A stretch of 64,000 bases of DNA from Petrolisthes cinctipes (GCA_033782935.1 JAWQEG010002486.1:118501-182500), one strand, 5' to 3'. Shown: positions 40,701 to 55,700, counted from the first letter of the stretch. The notes: generated by a model from the letters alone, not told the origin. Translations and numbers: made by a program.

Positions 40701-43700
40701 AAGTATGACAAAAAACAATAGATCTCCTGTCAGTAACATTGAGGTGATTTGTTTCTTGGCATAGTTTCGAGGAATCGGAATCCACCAGATCTCATACAGG
40801 ATCACATGGTAACATGAAGGCAATAAAAGGTGGGCAGTAATTAATTTATTTCTGCAGTTTACAGAGAGAGTAACATGAAAAAAGGTGGACAATAATAATA
40901 TTAATGTCTGGAGTTTACAGTGAGAATACATAATGTGTGTTACCATTAGGTGATAAACAGATTACTTTAAGGAGAGATTCTCTTTTGTTGGTGAATTGGA
41001 AGGTCTCTGATTCCTCCAAACTATGCCAGAAAACAGATATCCTCATTGGTACAGATATGGAGGTCTGTTTTGTGGCATAATATGTAGGAATCAGTAACCT
41101 TTTAATTCACCAATAAGAGAACCTCCCCTTAACCCTCTAACCGGTTGCATATTTTGAGCCAGTCAACTCAGTTTTTGCAAAACGTAAACAAATATTTGGC
41201 GTCTAATAGTGTGTAAACCACGTAGGCTACATGAATAAATGATACATGATATTGAAGTACAACCTTTAGCTGTCTCCTGATGTACTTGTGAACACTTAAT
41301 GGACATCTGTAGGATGAGTAGCCACCTCACAATGACAAACTCAAAGCACACTTTTACACTTTCCTGACAATTCTAAGTACATTTTCACACTCTGATTTAG
41401 TCATTAAACATGTCAGAATTACATTTTTCAACACAATATGAAATATAACATCACTGTTGTTTTTATGTACATATATGGTGGTAATTACCTTAAAAGCAGA
41501 GCACTGAAAATACATCCTCACACGGTGATAGATATTGCTACACTGGCTGGACAAGGCTGGTTTGACTCAGGAGCTCCAAAGCACACACACCCTCTGTTGT
41601 GAGCCTAAGCAAGTATGTCAGGGGGTGCACATATTTGAGAAAGGCATCTGTCGACAAATACCGACACCCGTGGTCACCCACACTTGGTTTAAGGGTTAAG
41701 GGGGTAATTCACTTATGTTACACTGGAATGCCTTGATTCCTCCAAAGTATGCCAGGAAACAAGGCCAGATGAACAAAAATAAAGGTGTTATGTTGCTTGG
41801 AATAGTTTGGAGGATTCAGTTGCTCCAGATTTACCAACACTGTACTTCCCCCCTAAGGAGTTCTATAATATACCCTTGTTACATAGGAGTACCTTGATTC
41901 CTCCAACAATATATACCAGGAAATAACAACAAGACCAGATTAACAAAAAACAATGATGTCCTATTGTTGTTGTTGTTGCTTGGAATTGTTTGGAGGAATA
42001 CATGGTTGGTCCAGATTTACCACCAACACCATCACTGTATGTACTGAGGAGTCCTTAAGGAACCCTGTAAAGTAGTCAGAAAATTGAAGATAAATGAGTC
42101 CTGCAAATATTGCCAGGAAATACACATACCTATACAGTATATATATGGAAGGAGCGTATTTCATGGCATATTCAGGAGGAATCTGTAGCCTTCAATTTCC
42201 ATACAAGATCACAGGCCTGGTCCTTAATATTTTACAGGAGTGAGGGTTGTGATTAGAAGTGCACTTCCTCCAGTACTCATTACCCCCCGACCAATCCTGC
42301 CAACACAACCATTAATGAGCAGCAACCAAGGTGAGTGCATATTTAATAATTTGATTAATATTTAATAATTTTATCAATATTTCCAGTGTGTTACTATTTA
42401 ATTATGAACATTTCAGGTGTGTTCATATTTAATGATTTGATCACCATATATTTCAGATATGTGTGGTAATGGTGACTTCACAAGCTTTGAGACCAGCACT
42501 GTGACACTGCCTAATAACATCACCATTACAATACCTAACATCTTTCCCAACAACAACAACTACAATTTTATAACAGCAGAGAAGACCACAAACAAATCAT
42601 CCACCACCACCACCAACAACAACAGCCTACAAGAACAAGAACAGGAGGACCCCATATCACCCACCACCTCCGACGACAATGACACCAGCCTACAACAACA
42701 ACAGGACTCGCAGATTGTCGGCATAATGACGCGTTCGAAAGCACGAGCTGCCAAGAAGCGAACACAGAAGAACAAGAAGAAGAAGAAGTTACAGAAACAA
42801 AGCAATGATATTATTGCAACTGCATTTTCACTAGCATTAAATACATTGTCTCCTGAAAAGAATTTGGCGTTGTTACCTCAAGGAGAAAATGATATACTTG
42901 GAGTTAATGTGTCCTCCGATAATAAAAATCCCAGTTTACCTCCTAATCTGCCTTCATGCTCACCAAGGAAACATTTGCAAGGAACAGATTATGATGATGA
43001 AGTGTTGCCAGATATTTCAGGTGAAGGAACTCAAGAAATTAACACTAGAAATGATGGTAATAATGAAGGCCAATATTCAGAGGAAGTGAATGAAAACCAC
43101 TACAATAATGATAGTAATGAAGGCCAGTATTCTGAGGCAGTGACCCTAAACAACAACAACAACAACAACAACACGCATACCAATGCTCAAATGCACGTAG
43201 AAAACCCTAGTAGTAGTGGTAGTATATCCAACAATAACAATAATAATAATAGTGTATGTGAACGGTACATTAGTAGCGGCAAATCCCCAGGGTTGAAGGC
43301 ATTACTACACATATCACAGAGTATATCACCATCGAAGAAGACCATGGCGCTCAGGCGACTCAACACCAACTGCAAAAGTCCGCGGGTTGGGGTGGTGAAC
43401 AGGAGGGGCAGCCAGAGCACTCCCAGCAGGAAAAAGAGCAGTCACATCAGAGCCTTGGACTTTAGTACTCCACAGAAGACAAACCGTGTAGTCAAGACAC
43501 CCAAGAGAAAAGCAGTGACCAGTCTCAAGTTCTCACCAAAGAATGTACACAAGTTTCTATCACCCAAAAAGAAGTTACTTAAGAGAATATTAGAGGAGAA
43601 GGAAGAGGTGTCCAGAGATGATGATGATGATATAGTTACTCAGCAATTGTCCCTGCCAGAGAAAATGAATGAAAATGTTCCCACGTGTTCCCAATTTAGA

Positions 43701-46700
43701 AGTGAAGAATGTACGACTGCAGCAGATGATGATAGTATTGTAGAAGAGGAGGAAGAGGAGGTGTCCCTAATACTACGAATGGATGATGAGGATGACATCA
43801 CAGAGGCCAACGATACCTTTCATAACTTTGACGAGAATAACGAATTTGCCGTACCCTATAGCAGACAAACAGAGACGCAGAAAGCGGTATCTGATCTCCT
43901 CCATAACTTTGACAAGAATAACGAATTTGCCAAACCCTTCAGCAGACAAACGGAGAAGCAGAAAGGATTATCTGATCTCGTCCATAACTTTGATGAGAAT
44001 AACGAAACTGCCAAACCTTATAGCAGACAAACAGAGAATCAGAAAACATTATCTGACAATGCATTTGGAAGTGTCAGTCAAACATCATGTATAGACAATA
44101 GGCAGTATGTTATAGACTCAACGAAGACCATAGAGTTACAGACGCCACGTAAAGTTCCCAATTTGCTGGACCAAGAAAATATTGCTTTGTGTCTTGAGCC
44201 TCCGACTCCCCTGGACACTGTAGACAAAACCACTGGAGCTGCACTACACATTGATGGTGACCTAAACACTCCTCTCCTTCCCATTGTACCAAAGACACCA
44301 TACAGTAAGTCACCTCTACTAAAAGATTATCCTCAGGGTCCATATTCCAACAGTTCCATGAGCACTTCATATTACATACCTTCAGAACGCTCAATTACAG
44401 ACTCTGAGGAACACTCACCTTCAAGGATAAGCACAGTCTGGGAACGAACACTTGAAGAAACACTCTGTCTGTCTTCCACTATGAATGATGCGGCCCCACA
44501 CTCGACCAGAAACCTTGGCAAAGATCACGGGGCCACCGAACAAGAGAGGAATGTCTCTGCGGTTGTGACAAGTTCGCCCAAATTGAATAAAACATTGTGG
44601 TCTCCTGTCACCAGCACTGGTAAGTTGACCAGTAAGGTAATGGGCAAGATTATTGAACAGGAAATGTGTAAGTTATTCCCAGTGACCAATGAAAACACAA
44701 CACACACCAATTTATCGCAAAAATCAGACACCGAAGTTCAGCCTGACGTTTCCTTGAATAACAAATTTTCGAGCAATGACGATTCCAATTCATCGTGGGT
44801 TCAGCCGGATGTTTCCTTGAATAACAAATCTTTGGGCGATGACGATTACACCCTCTCACTTCCGGTAAGAGGTAAACAGGGAAAGAAGAGAAGAATACCG
44901 TCACAGAAATACCAACGATTGAGCAACTCCACGTGTTCTGAAGACGAAGACGACGAGCAACGCCAGAAGAAATATACTCCCTCAGGGAAAAGGAACAGCA
45001 AAACAACAACTACAACAACAACAACAGGACTAATTGAGCAACAACAACAACAACAAGATAAAGAAACCCAGGAATCTTCTTCTGAGACTGTAAGAAGTCA
45101 AATGGTGTTGGATGCCAAGTTAACAGTCAAAACAACTCAGATAACAAATGAGTATCAAACATCAACAAAGAATTCTTCCATAGGCGCCGTGTTAAATATC
45201 TCGGAAATAAGTGATCATTCTCCCATTATAACACACATTGAGAAATTATTAAGAAAAACTAATAGAGAGAGATTAAAAAAGAGTGATATGACTGATAAAG
45301 AGGAATTAAGAAAGAGTGATATGACTGATAAAGGGGAATTAAGAAAGAGTGATATGACTGATAAAGAGGAATTAAAAAAGAGTGATATGACTGATAAAGA
45401 GGAATTAAAAAAGAGTGATATGACTGATAAAGAGGAATTAAAAAAGAGTGATATGACTGATAAAGAGGAATTAAAAAAGAGTGATATGACTGATAAAGAG
45501 GAATTAAAAAAGAGTGATATGACTGATAAAGAGGAATTAAAAAAGAATGGAAGAAAGGGAAGAGAGGAAGTTACCACACTCACCTCAACTTCAACAACAG
45601 AAAGAAATAAACTTTTGGGACTTGAAAAACAGGAGAAAAATACGGTGATGGAAACAGAAACTTTATCGGCAGGCAGAAATGAACTTCGAGAACTTGAAAT
45701 ACAGGAGAAGAATACCATGCTGGAAACAGAAACGTCATTAGAAGGCAGAGTAAATTGTTGTGTAAATCCTCTTCAGAGTCTTATCAGTGAAATGCATGAG
45801 GGAGAGGAAGGAAGGACCAGACAAAAGCTGTATAATGTAAGAGACGTGTTTGGGTCAGACAGTGGAACAACAACAACGTCAAGTGAATCAGAAACTGAAC
45901 ACAGTGGTAAAGAAATAATGCTTGATGGGACAGTGAATAGAAAATATGATAAAACAGAGGAATTGAGAGAAGATAAAAATAGAGAGAATAGCACGTCAAG
46001 TGAGTCCAAAGTTGAACACAGTGGTAAACATATAATGCTTGATGGGACAGTGAAGAGGAAATATGATGATAAAACGGAGGAATTGAGAGATGAAAAATAT
46101 CAATCATCTGTAACCAAGGCAGGTACAAAGAGGAAAAGGGAACCACAGACAAATAACAACAAGAAAAGAGCAATGGTGAAAAATAGGTTAAATGAAGGAA
46201 AGAAACAGAAAGAGGAGACACAGAAAGACAGAAAAACTACAGGAAAGAAACAGAAAAATAAAGAGAATGATAAAGAAGAGGAGGCACAGAAAGACAGAGG
46301 GATGAAACAGAGAGATAAAAAGAATGATGCTGAAAATACAGGAAAGAAACAGAAAAATAAACAGAAGAAAGATAAAGAGAATGACAACACAAAGAATAAT
46401 TTATGTAAAGAAGAAATAGGAAAAAACCAGAGAGATAAAAATGATACAGAGGATAATTTATGTGAAAAAGCTGAAATGCCCAGTGACGGAAAGACGACCA
46501 ATAGAAGACCACAGAGCCAGGCAGAGTCCAAGAGCAATGTGAGAAGGAGTGGTCGATTGGCACGGAAGAAGACTAACCCCAAAGGCAGAGGGAAGAATAC
46601 AAAAGGGATGGTGACTATAAAGGAAATTGTTATTGAAGCCACTTACATTCAGAGAAGCCAGGGAACTGAGAATGTATACGAGGAGGAGGAGGAGGATGAG

Positions 46701-49700
46701 GTTGGAAATGAAACAGTAGTGGAACATAACAAAGGTTTATTGAAACATAACACCTCTGGATCTGGAATGAAGGTTATTACAACTCATGGTAGAGGTAGAA
46801 ATAGAAGAAGGGGATCAGTCATTGAAGCTACTTGTAGACAGAAATCCAAAGGAAATGAGAATGTATATGAGGTGGTCGGAGATGAAGCATTATTGGAACG
46901 TAACACATCTGGTATGAAGGTTATTACAACTCGTGGCAGAAAGAAGTCAACAACAGTAACTCAAAGAAATACAACAACTAGAGGTAGAGGAAGAGGTAGA
47001 GGTAGAAGAAAGGAAGTGTCTGCAGGGAACGATAACTTATCCGTGCAAATTGTGGAGGCTGAAATTAACTCGTCACCAATGAAAGTAACACACGACACCA
47101 CTAATATTTCATCAGAGAGTGAAAATGACAACACTACGATTATGAAAAATGAAGATGTTATGAAAGTGATCCATTCTGAAGATGTTATGAAAGTGACCCA
47201 TGACACTGCTGCCACCACATTATTGGAACGTAACACATCTGGTATGAAGGTTATTACAACTCGTGGCAGACGTGGGAACAGAAAGAAGTCAACAACAGTA
47301 ACTCAAAGAAATACAACAACTAGAGGTAGAGGTAGAGGTAGAAGAAGGGAAGTGTCTGCACGGAACGATAACTTATCCGTGCAAATTGTGGAGGCTGAAA
47401 TTAACTTGCCACCAATGAAAGTGACACACGACACCACTAACATTTCATCAGAGAGTGAAAATGACAACACTACGATTATGGAAAGTGAAGATGTTATGAA
47501 AGTGACCCATTCTGAAGATGTTATGAAAGTGACCCATGACCCTACTGCCACCACTACCACCAATAACATAACTGCTACCACTGACACCACTACCACCACC
47601 ACCACCATCATCTCTTTGGAAGGCTGTGCACGTACGATGGTAAACATCGGATCCAAGTCGACCCCAAACAGACATCGCATCAACACTGACGATTTGGGTC
47701 AAGTTCATAACATTACACCCAAAGGCTCCAGAAGACTCCCAATGACTAGTGTAAACACAGGTTAGTCAATAATTAGGGAGTCATTAAAAAGAGTTTTCAC
47801 TTCTCCAATTGTCCTTTTTTTATAGATATACTGTATATTATCTCTTATCCATCCACCCTCCCTTCCTTCCATCCTTTCCTCTCTTTCGTCCTTTCTGTTA
47901 TCCTTCTCTCCCTTTCCTCCTCTCCTCTCCCTCCCCTCCCTTCCATCCTTTCCTTCTTACCTTTCCTCTCATTCTTCCTTCCTTTCCTCCTCCTCTCCCT
48001 CCCTTCCTTCCTGTCCTCCTTCTCTCCTTTCCTTTCCTTCCTTCTTTCCTTTCCTCCATCTCTCCTATTCTCCCTTTCTTGCTTCTCTCCTTCCCTCCCT
48101 TTCCTCCTTCCTCCCCATTATTCCTGCTTGTTGTAAAAGGTCACTAAAAGGGGCTTTCACTTCTCCAACTGTCCCTTTTCTTCATCTGTTACCTTTTGTG
48201 CTTATTGTCCCACCTCTCGATCCCCTTCTTCCTCGGGTGCCACATGACCTTTCTGTTGTAGGAGCCTAATATCAATCAATCAGATTAGTCAACAATTAGG
48301 ATTTTTTGCTTTTTATTTGTATACTCGACCCTCAATTTAAGGACCTTGTGATTTAAGGGACCTCAATTTAAGGGCCTTGTGATTTAATGGACCTCTATTT
48401 AAGGGTCTTGTAATTTAAGGGACCTCTATTTAATCGTCTACCGGCAGGCGTTCTGGCTCGTGCCACCTCTGTATTGCGAGCGTTTTTCCACTCCTGCCGC
48501 ACACGATGTAAACAAATATTTGGCGTCTAATAGCGTGTAAACCACGTAGGCTACATGAATAAATGATACATAATATTGAAATACAAACCTTTAGCTGTCT
48601 CCTGATGTACTTGTGAACACTTAATGGACATCTGTAGGATGAGTAGCCACCTCACAATGACATCAACTCAAAGCACACTTTTACATTTTCCTTACAATTC
48701 TAAGTACATTTTCAAGCTCTGATTTAGTCATAAAACGTGTCAGAATCACAATTTTCAACATAACAATATGAAATATAACATCACTGTCATTTTTACATAC
48801 ATATATGGTAATTACAGGAAAAGAGGAGTGATAATACTTCCTCACATGGTCACTGCTCTTGTAACACTGATTGGAAGTGACTGGCTAGACTCTGGGGAGT
48901 CTCTTGGCTATCACACTCAGTGTTGCCAGCCCAAAACTAGCATGTTATAGAGCACGCTATTTAAAAAACTGCGTTGTCTAATTATTTCGTCACCCGCAGC
49001 CCTCCACACTTATTGGTGGCGTTGAATTATCTCATCACCCGCGTTTAAGGGGTTAAGCCATATGTGTATAATTTTTTTTTTTTTTTTTATTCATTACAGA
49101 TCCCACAGATGACTGTGCATCCGATGATAACGAATCGGATCCAGGCGTGTGTACTGCAAAACGTCTGTCATTCACACCACCTCAGGTACCCCAGCCAATG
49201 GAAAATAAATCACCGGGACAATCAGGCAACGGGAGATCAGAATATAAGTCACCGGGACAATCAGGCCTTGGGAGGTCAGGAAATAATTCACCAGGACAAT
49301 TAGGAAATGAGAGAACAGAAAATAAATCACCAGGACAAACAGGCCTTGGGAGATCAGTGGAAGAGCAAGGACCTCCAAATCAGAGTCCTAATTCTAGTAT
49401 ATTCAACAGTGATAATTCAGTACAAGGACCTTCAAATGAGAGCCCTAATTATAGTGTTTCAGACAGTGATATCCCAGAAACAGTAGCTTCAAATCAGCCT
49501 CCTTATAATATTTCTGACAGTGATATCCCAGAAACAGTAGCATCAGATAACTTTACATTTGAAGTGAATAATACTGACGATGGAAGCACAGGAAAGCAGT
49601 TGAATGAAGTTGACAACTTAACATTGCTTGGAGAAGACAATGTGGGAGTGTCTGTTTGTGCCTCAGCAATACGAAAGTTGCTGGCAGACAAAAATTACAA

Positions 49701-52700
49701 AAAACTGGAGAAAGAATTGGAAGTTATGGAACAGAGCTGCCACACAGAGAAAAATATAGACACCACTTTACAAAATAGAGAAATAGGCTCTGTTCTTCAT
49801 TTGCAGGACTCTGATGAAGAATCTGCCGGTGACACGAAAGCCTCCAAGATATCTGTAAACAGGAAACAGGACACTAATGCCATGAAACAGTCGACAACAT
49901 CTGTAAACAGTAGACAAGTTGCTGTTGATTTTGATATCAAGGATTCATTAAACATCGATGATTCACAGTCTTCTGTTGATGCTATACAATCTTCCCCTAC
50001 TGAAGTTAACTGTATTGAGAAGCTAATGATGTCAACAAATGTACAATCTCCTGGTTCAGAGGAGAGTACTGATAATATGTGGCAGTCTTGTAAAGAACAC
50101 TGTTTACTCTCATACAAACCACTTCTACCTTCCACACCGGAAAAGAAGAGAGATAGGATTTGCCATGACCTTGTGAGGGACAGAAAGGCATTGGTTGCAT
50201 TTCCATCACCATCAAAACCACCAAAACCATTGAGTTGTGTCACATCACCTTTTGAAAGTTCCAATAAGATTGCACCAGCAGCTTTTGTTAAATCCAATTG
50301 TGATGCATTAAACCAGGCCAGTGTTAATGTTCATAATGACAGCAATATTAGGTTAGAGACCTCAACCCAAGTTTATTCACAAAACATATTAGGAAATTCA
50401 AGGAAAAGAACCGAGATGATTGTGAATGCAGCGTCTGGTAACTCCTCATTAACTAATAGTGAGCTGGGAAGTGGTAGGGTTAATCCAGATGACTACAGGG
50501 ACAATAATAAATCCCCATTGTTGGATTTAAATCATATAATCTTTCAAGACTCTCAGAATAAAGATAAATATAAATGTGATAGAGTTTTACAGTGTAGCCC
50601 TGATGTGGTGGAAAAGGGACACTCAGTTAATGAAAATGGACATTCAGATAATGAAAAGGGACATTCAGATAATGAAAATGGATACTCAGTTAATGAAAAT
50701 GGACACTCTGATCATGAAAAGGGACACTCTGATAATGAAAATGGATACTTAGATAATGAAAATGAATATGTACCATCTGTGAGAAATTGCAGTAGACGAG
50801 TGGAGAAAGGAGATGACGAAGATGATGAAGATGATAGTGACGTGTTAAGGATTGAAGAACAACCATCGGAAACTGAGGCGGAGGAAAATGGCAGCGACAA
50901 TGTTGACACCATAAAATTGAACCTACAGGTGTCGGAATTCCTCGACATATTCTCCATGAATCTGGACAAGAAACCAAAGAGGTCCAGAACACAACAACCA
51001 CAACAGAAGAAGAAGAAGGCAAAGACCAATACAAAGCAACAAGGAAAAGAATTAGATAGGACTGAGAGGAAGAGAAAGCCCACACATATAAATATAGACA
51101 GCAATATAATCAGTAGTAATGTACACAAGAAACGGAAAGGTGATGGTACTGAAAGAATTATTACGAATGCCTCAGAAAAAGTAAGCTGTACTGATTCTGT
51201 CACATCTCAAGACAGAAGCATTACTGATTCTGGCATATCTCAAAACAAAAGTTTTACTGATTCTGTCACATCTCAAAACAGAAGCTCTACTGATTCTGGC
51301 ATATCAAAAAACAAAAGTTTTACTGATTCTGTCACATCTCAAAACAAAAGCTCTGCTGATTCTGTCACCCTCTATGACAAAAGTACAAATTCTGTGTTGG
51401 GTGGCCAGGGGCTGAAGAGAACCAGAGAAATGGAATCGCCATCACCACTAGCAATGGAAGATGGATATAACAAAGGGGAGTCGAAGAAGGTGACTAAAGA
51501 GATATGTGATGAAGGGGAGTCGATGAAAGTGACTAGAGAGAGATGTGATGAAGGGGAGTCAATGAAAGTGACTAGAGAGAGATGTGACGATGGGGAGTCG
51601 AGAAAGATGACTAAAGAGGGACATGATGAAGGGAAGTCGATGAAGGTGATGGGAAACAGAAGCGACAAAGAGGAGTTAAAAATGCATCCTCGGCCGAAGA
51701 AGGCGCGGAGAATAACACCAACGCGGATAGGAGACGTGGAGAAGCACACCAAGGAGTTCCGGGAGAGGTGGAGAGACCGTGGTAAGGAGGAGGAGGAAGA
51801 GGAGGAAGTGATGAGGAGAAGATTGCTCTTTGAACACATGACGTGGATGGACAGATGCAGTAGCAGTAGACACAAGGAGTGAGTCGTTGGCATTGTTTTT
51901 TATATCTTTATTTAAGTAGGGAAATAACCTTTTGTGGTCATTTTGAAGTCAATGTAGGCCTCCAAACTCATCTATGAAACACATCACCTGTATAATTTCA
52001 TATGGAGGGGTTCTGTTCCCCTTGATTGTGTATGATAATTGGAGGCTTCTGATTCCTCCTGACTATACCACAAAACAAGCCCATTTCATATAGGTATGTG
52101 TGTGTTTCATGGCAATATTTGAAGGACTCATTTACCTCCAATTTCCTGACTACATTACAGGGTCCCAGGGAATAGTACAGTGTTGGTGGTTAATCTGTAA
52201 TAATTATACAGTATATTGTCAAGGGGAGGCATCTGTTGCCTGGCATATTTTGGAGGACTCAGTAGCCTTCCAATTTACCAACAAGAGGTGCTTCCCTTAA
52301 CACACTTAACAATTTCCAGCAATTATAGTTTATTTATTTATTTATTTAATTATTCCATTAGGGTGAAGAAGAGGAAGGACAGTACATCGTCAGAGTTGGA
52401 ACACCACAGGAGAGAACAACTTCATATACACACAGGTAGGAGTGAAAGTTTTTTTTATATATATCTTCAGACACTGGACATAGGCTTGATCAAGCCTGTT
52501 ACTGTGGCCCAGGTCAACTACTACTCACACACACACACACACACACGTCACGACTTCCGAACTGGTACCCAGCCACAGACGGAGGGAAGTGAGGGTAATT
52601 CCCAAATACTGCAGCTGTTATGGAACCAGCGAGGGTGTTTTAATAACGTTCAGTGGCCTTATAGTTAGTGTCTCAAACTCAAATCGGAAGAGTAAATATT

Positions 52701-55700
52701 CTCAGGCCCTCACCTGAGAGGAATCGATCTCCCGACTTTTAGGTTACGAGTCCAGCACACTAACCACTTACTTCATTACAGTACACTCTGGAAATACAAT
52801 GAATAAATACTTGTATCCACCACTTACTTCATTGCAGTACATCCTGGAAATACAATGAATAAATACTAGTATATATGTTTTAAACCCTTAATTAACACAC
52901 ACATAACGCGTTTTCTCGCACCCGAAACAGGTCGTCGGGTCATTGGCAGCGAGAGGAGTGTAAGCAGCTGCGTCTCCAGTCCCAGCCCTGGTCGTCTTCT
53001 CATATCAGAATCTCCAAGGCCTATACACTCACCACCACCACCGCCACCACAAACAACAACAATAAATATTCTCGACCATTCATGTCATAAAATTGGTGTT
53101 TCTCACACTGAAGCAGCTTCCTCACTTCACACTACGACTATTTCTCACACCACTGATGTCTCTTACACTGAAGCAGCCCACTCACACCAACCCTCTACTC
53201 TCTCACACACACGCAGTCAACAAACGAAATTGTACGATAATGCCTCCCTCACTCACACATCCACACACACCACCAGTCACACACCACCACAAGGGAAGTC
53301 AGACAGGAAATCGGGTTACAGAAAACCTGGAAGACCCGAACAGTTGCAAGACCCATATGACAGAGTCAACCAAAGCTACTTTGTGGAATCAGAGACTTCG
53401 TTAGAACCAGATGAAGAAATTGGACCAGAAAGGTATGATTGATTAATAATGTAATAACAACATAATTGTAAAGGTCTGTCCACACTGGGAAACATTGTTT
53501 GCAAACAGATATCATGGTGAGAGATTTACACAGTGGCAGTATTGTAACCAATGAGGTTGAGGTGAATGCTACTGTGCAGTACAGTAGTCTACTGTCGGCA
53601 CTGGGAAAAGTATCATCTCGGTGACCTGCCCCGCCTCCACTTGGCAACCTAGTGTGACACCTTTTTTTTTTTTAGCATATTTTATAAAACAGGAGGTGAA
53701 AGTAAAGGGGGAGGTGGTGTGGGGGATTAGATTTAGCTTTCCCCACATATAGGTTTTAGAAGTTGTAAATATCCTTTTAAGATTTTAATTTCTTTTAACA
53801 CCGTTTTAAACTCTTTGACAATGCTGACGGCCCATATCCCTCCTGGAATGAGCACTGCCTTGGCCTTGCCAGCCATCATCAACCCCCAGTGGGGGAGTGG
53901 ACAGCTATGGCTGCGGGCATGGGGGGTGGGGGGTCTCCAGGCTTCCATGTAGGGCAGTGGTTCTCAACTGGTGGTCCACAGGACGTCCACTATATTTGGT
54001 AATAAACTGGAAATAAGTGCATAAAATTTATTGAATATTCAGTACGAAAAATTTTATCATGATAATTACGGTAACTGGCCATTCATTTTCATATATTATT
54101 CCTATTTAAGAAATATATTGGCAATCTTCAGGTTGAAGCTGCTAAGTAGCATTTCGAGTCACTAAGTTTCTAAATTTATTCAAAATTTTAAAAGGAATGT
54201 CCAAGATTCACGCAGCTATTCCTGGCCTTAGCCTAGCCTAATACATACTTTACCAGTCGATGTGACGAGCCTTCCTGTTCGATTCCTGTCAGCTGCCGTG
54301 CGGCTATATGTAACACTGTTGTAGTGCAGTAGCCACCGAACTGATCAGTTGATTAGTTGTGTTATTCGTCCTGCGCTGTTTTATAGGTGTGGTGTACTTC
54401 GATTTTGTTTTCAACTGTAAATTGTAGTAATCTAAAATTAATCAGGGAGGAAGAGTAGAACGGAGTGAAATATTTTTGGTCAGTTGTTATGCTGTGTGCT
54501 GTGTTATGCTGGTTCTGTCTGTTAACGACAGTATGTTTTCATCTCTGTTAGTTTCTCTGTCTGTTTGTTTGTTTGGCTGTCTGTCTGTTAACTTGGTAAC
54601 ACAAAAACAAGAGGACAGATTTTGTTGAAACTTTTAGGAAAGGTTGAAACTGGGCCGATATTGATGAAATTTATAGGGGTCACAAAGACTCATAGAGGGC
54701 TAGGACCAACCGTACAGATTTTGGAAAATATCGGAGAGAGCGTATTTCCGCCAAGTGGAATGGTCCACGATATTCTTTTAATTGGGCTGGTGGTCCATGG
54801 CCTGAAATGAGTTGAGAACCACTGATGTAGGGGATGGAGGGTGACTGTGAATGTGAATGTGATGATGGATAGGACTGAGAGGCGAGAGTTAGTTGAATGC
54901 TTTAAGAATGAAGGAGTCGGTGTGATAGGTATGACTGAGACACATGAAAGGATAGAAAGTGGAGGAGTGTGATGTGGGAGGGAATGGAGGGAGGCATAAT
55001 ATGTGCAGGAATGGATGAGAAGTGTAAAGGAAGAGGGAGGGAGGGAGGGGTTTGGAGTGCTGGTATCACCAAGGGTGTGGAAGGGAGTAGATGGACATGG
55101 ATGGTGTGGGACAAGAGTAGTATGGATAACAGGAAAGATTGGATTAGTAAAGTATGCATGAGTGTGTGCATATGCAACAGTGAATGAGAAGAGCAAGACA
55201 GAGAAAGAGAATGAGAATTCTGGGAGGAGCTGAATGGATGTTTGAGGAAGTTTGAGAGTGGGAGGAGGATTATAATGATGGGAGACATGAATGGGAAAGT
55301 AGGAAATAAGAGTAGGAAGCATTGTTGGTAAATGGGGTGTAGAAGGAGTGAATGAGAATGGCAAGTATCTGGTGGATATCTCTGCTGAGAGGGGGTTGTT
55401 CTTAGTCAACACCTTCTTTGGGCACAAGATGATACACCAGTATACATGGAGGAGAAGGGATGATAGTGAACAAAAGAGTTTAATAGATTATGTAGCTGTG
55501 GATGAAAGATTACGGAAAGATGTGATGGATGGTAAAATGGTGAGAAGAATGGTTCAATGCTCTGACCATTTTGCAGTCTTGGTAAGGATTAAGGTTAGGG
55601 TTAAATTAAGTGGGAGTACAGTAGGAGGGATGAAGGGGTGGGAAACAAAAGGAAGGTAGTAAGTGGGAAACTAAATGACTTGAGTATCGGGAGGAATACA

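Noticed and set aside
54690..55427. 245-codon minus-strand frame
   Set aside because: Antisense shadow of the purine-rich LINE endonuclease region; the plus strand has recognisable domains.
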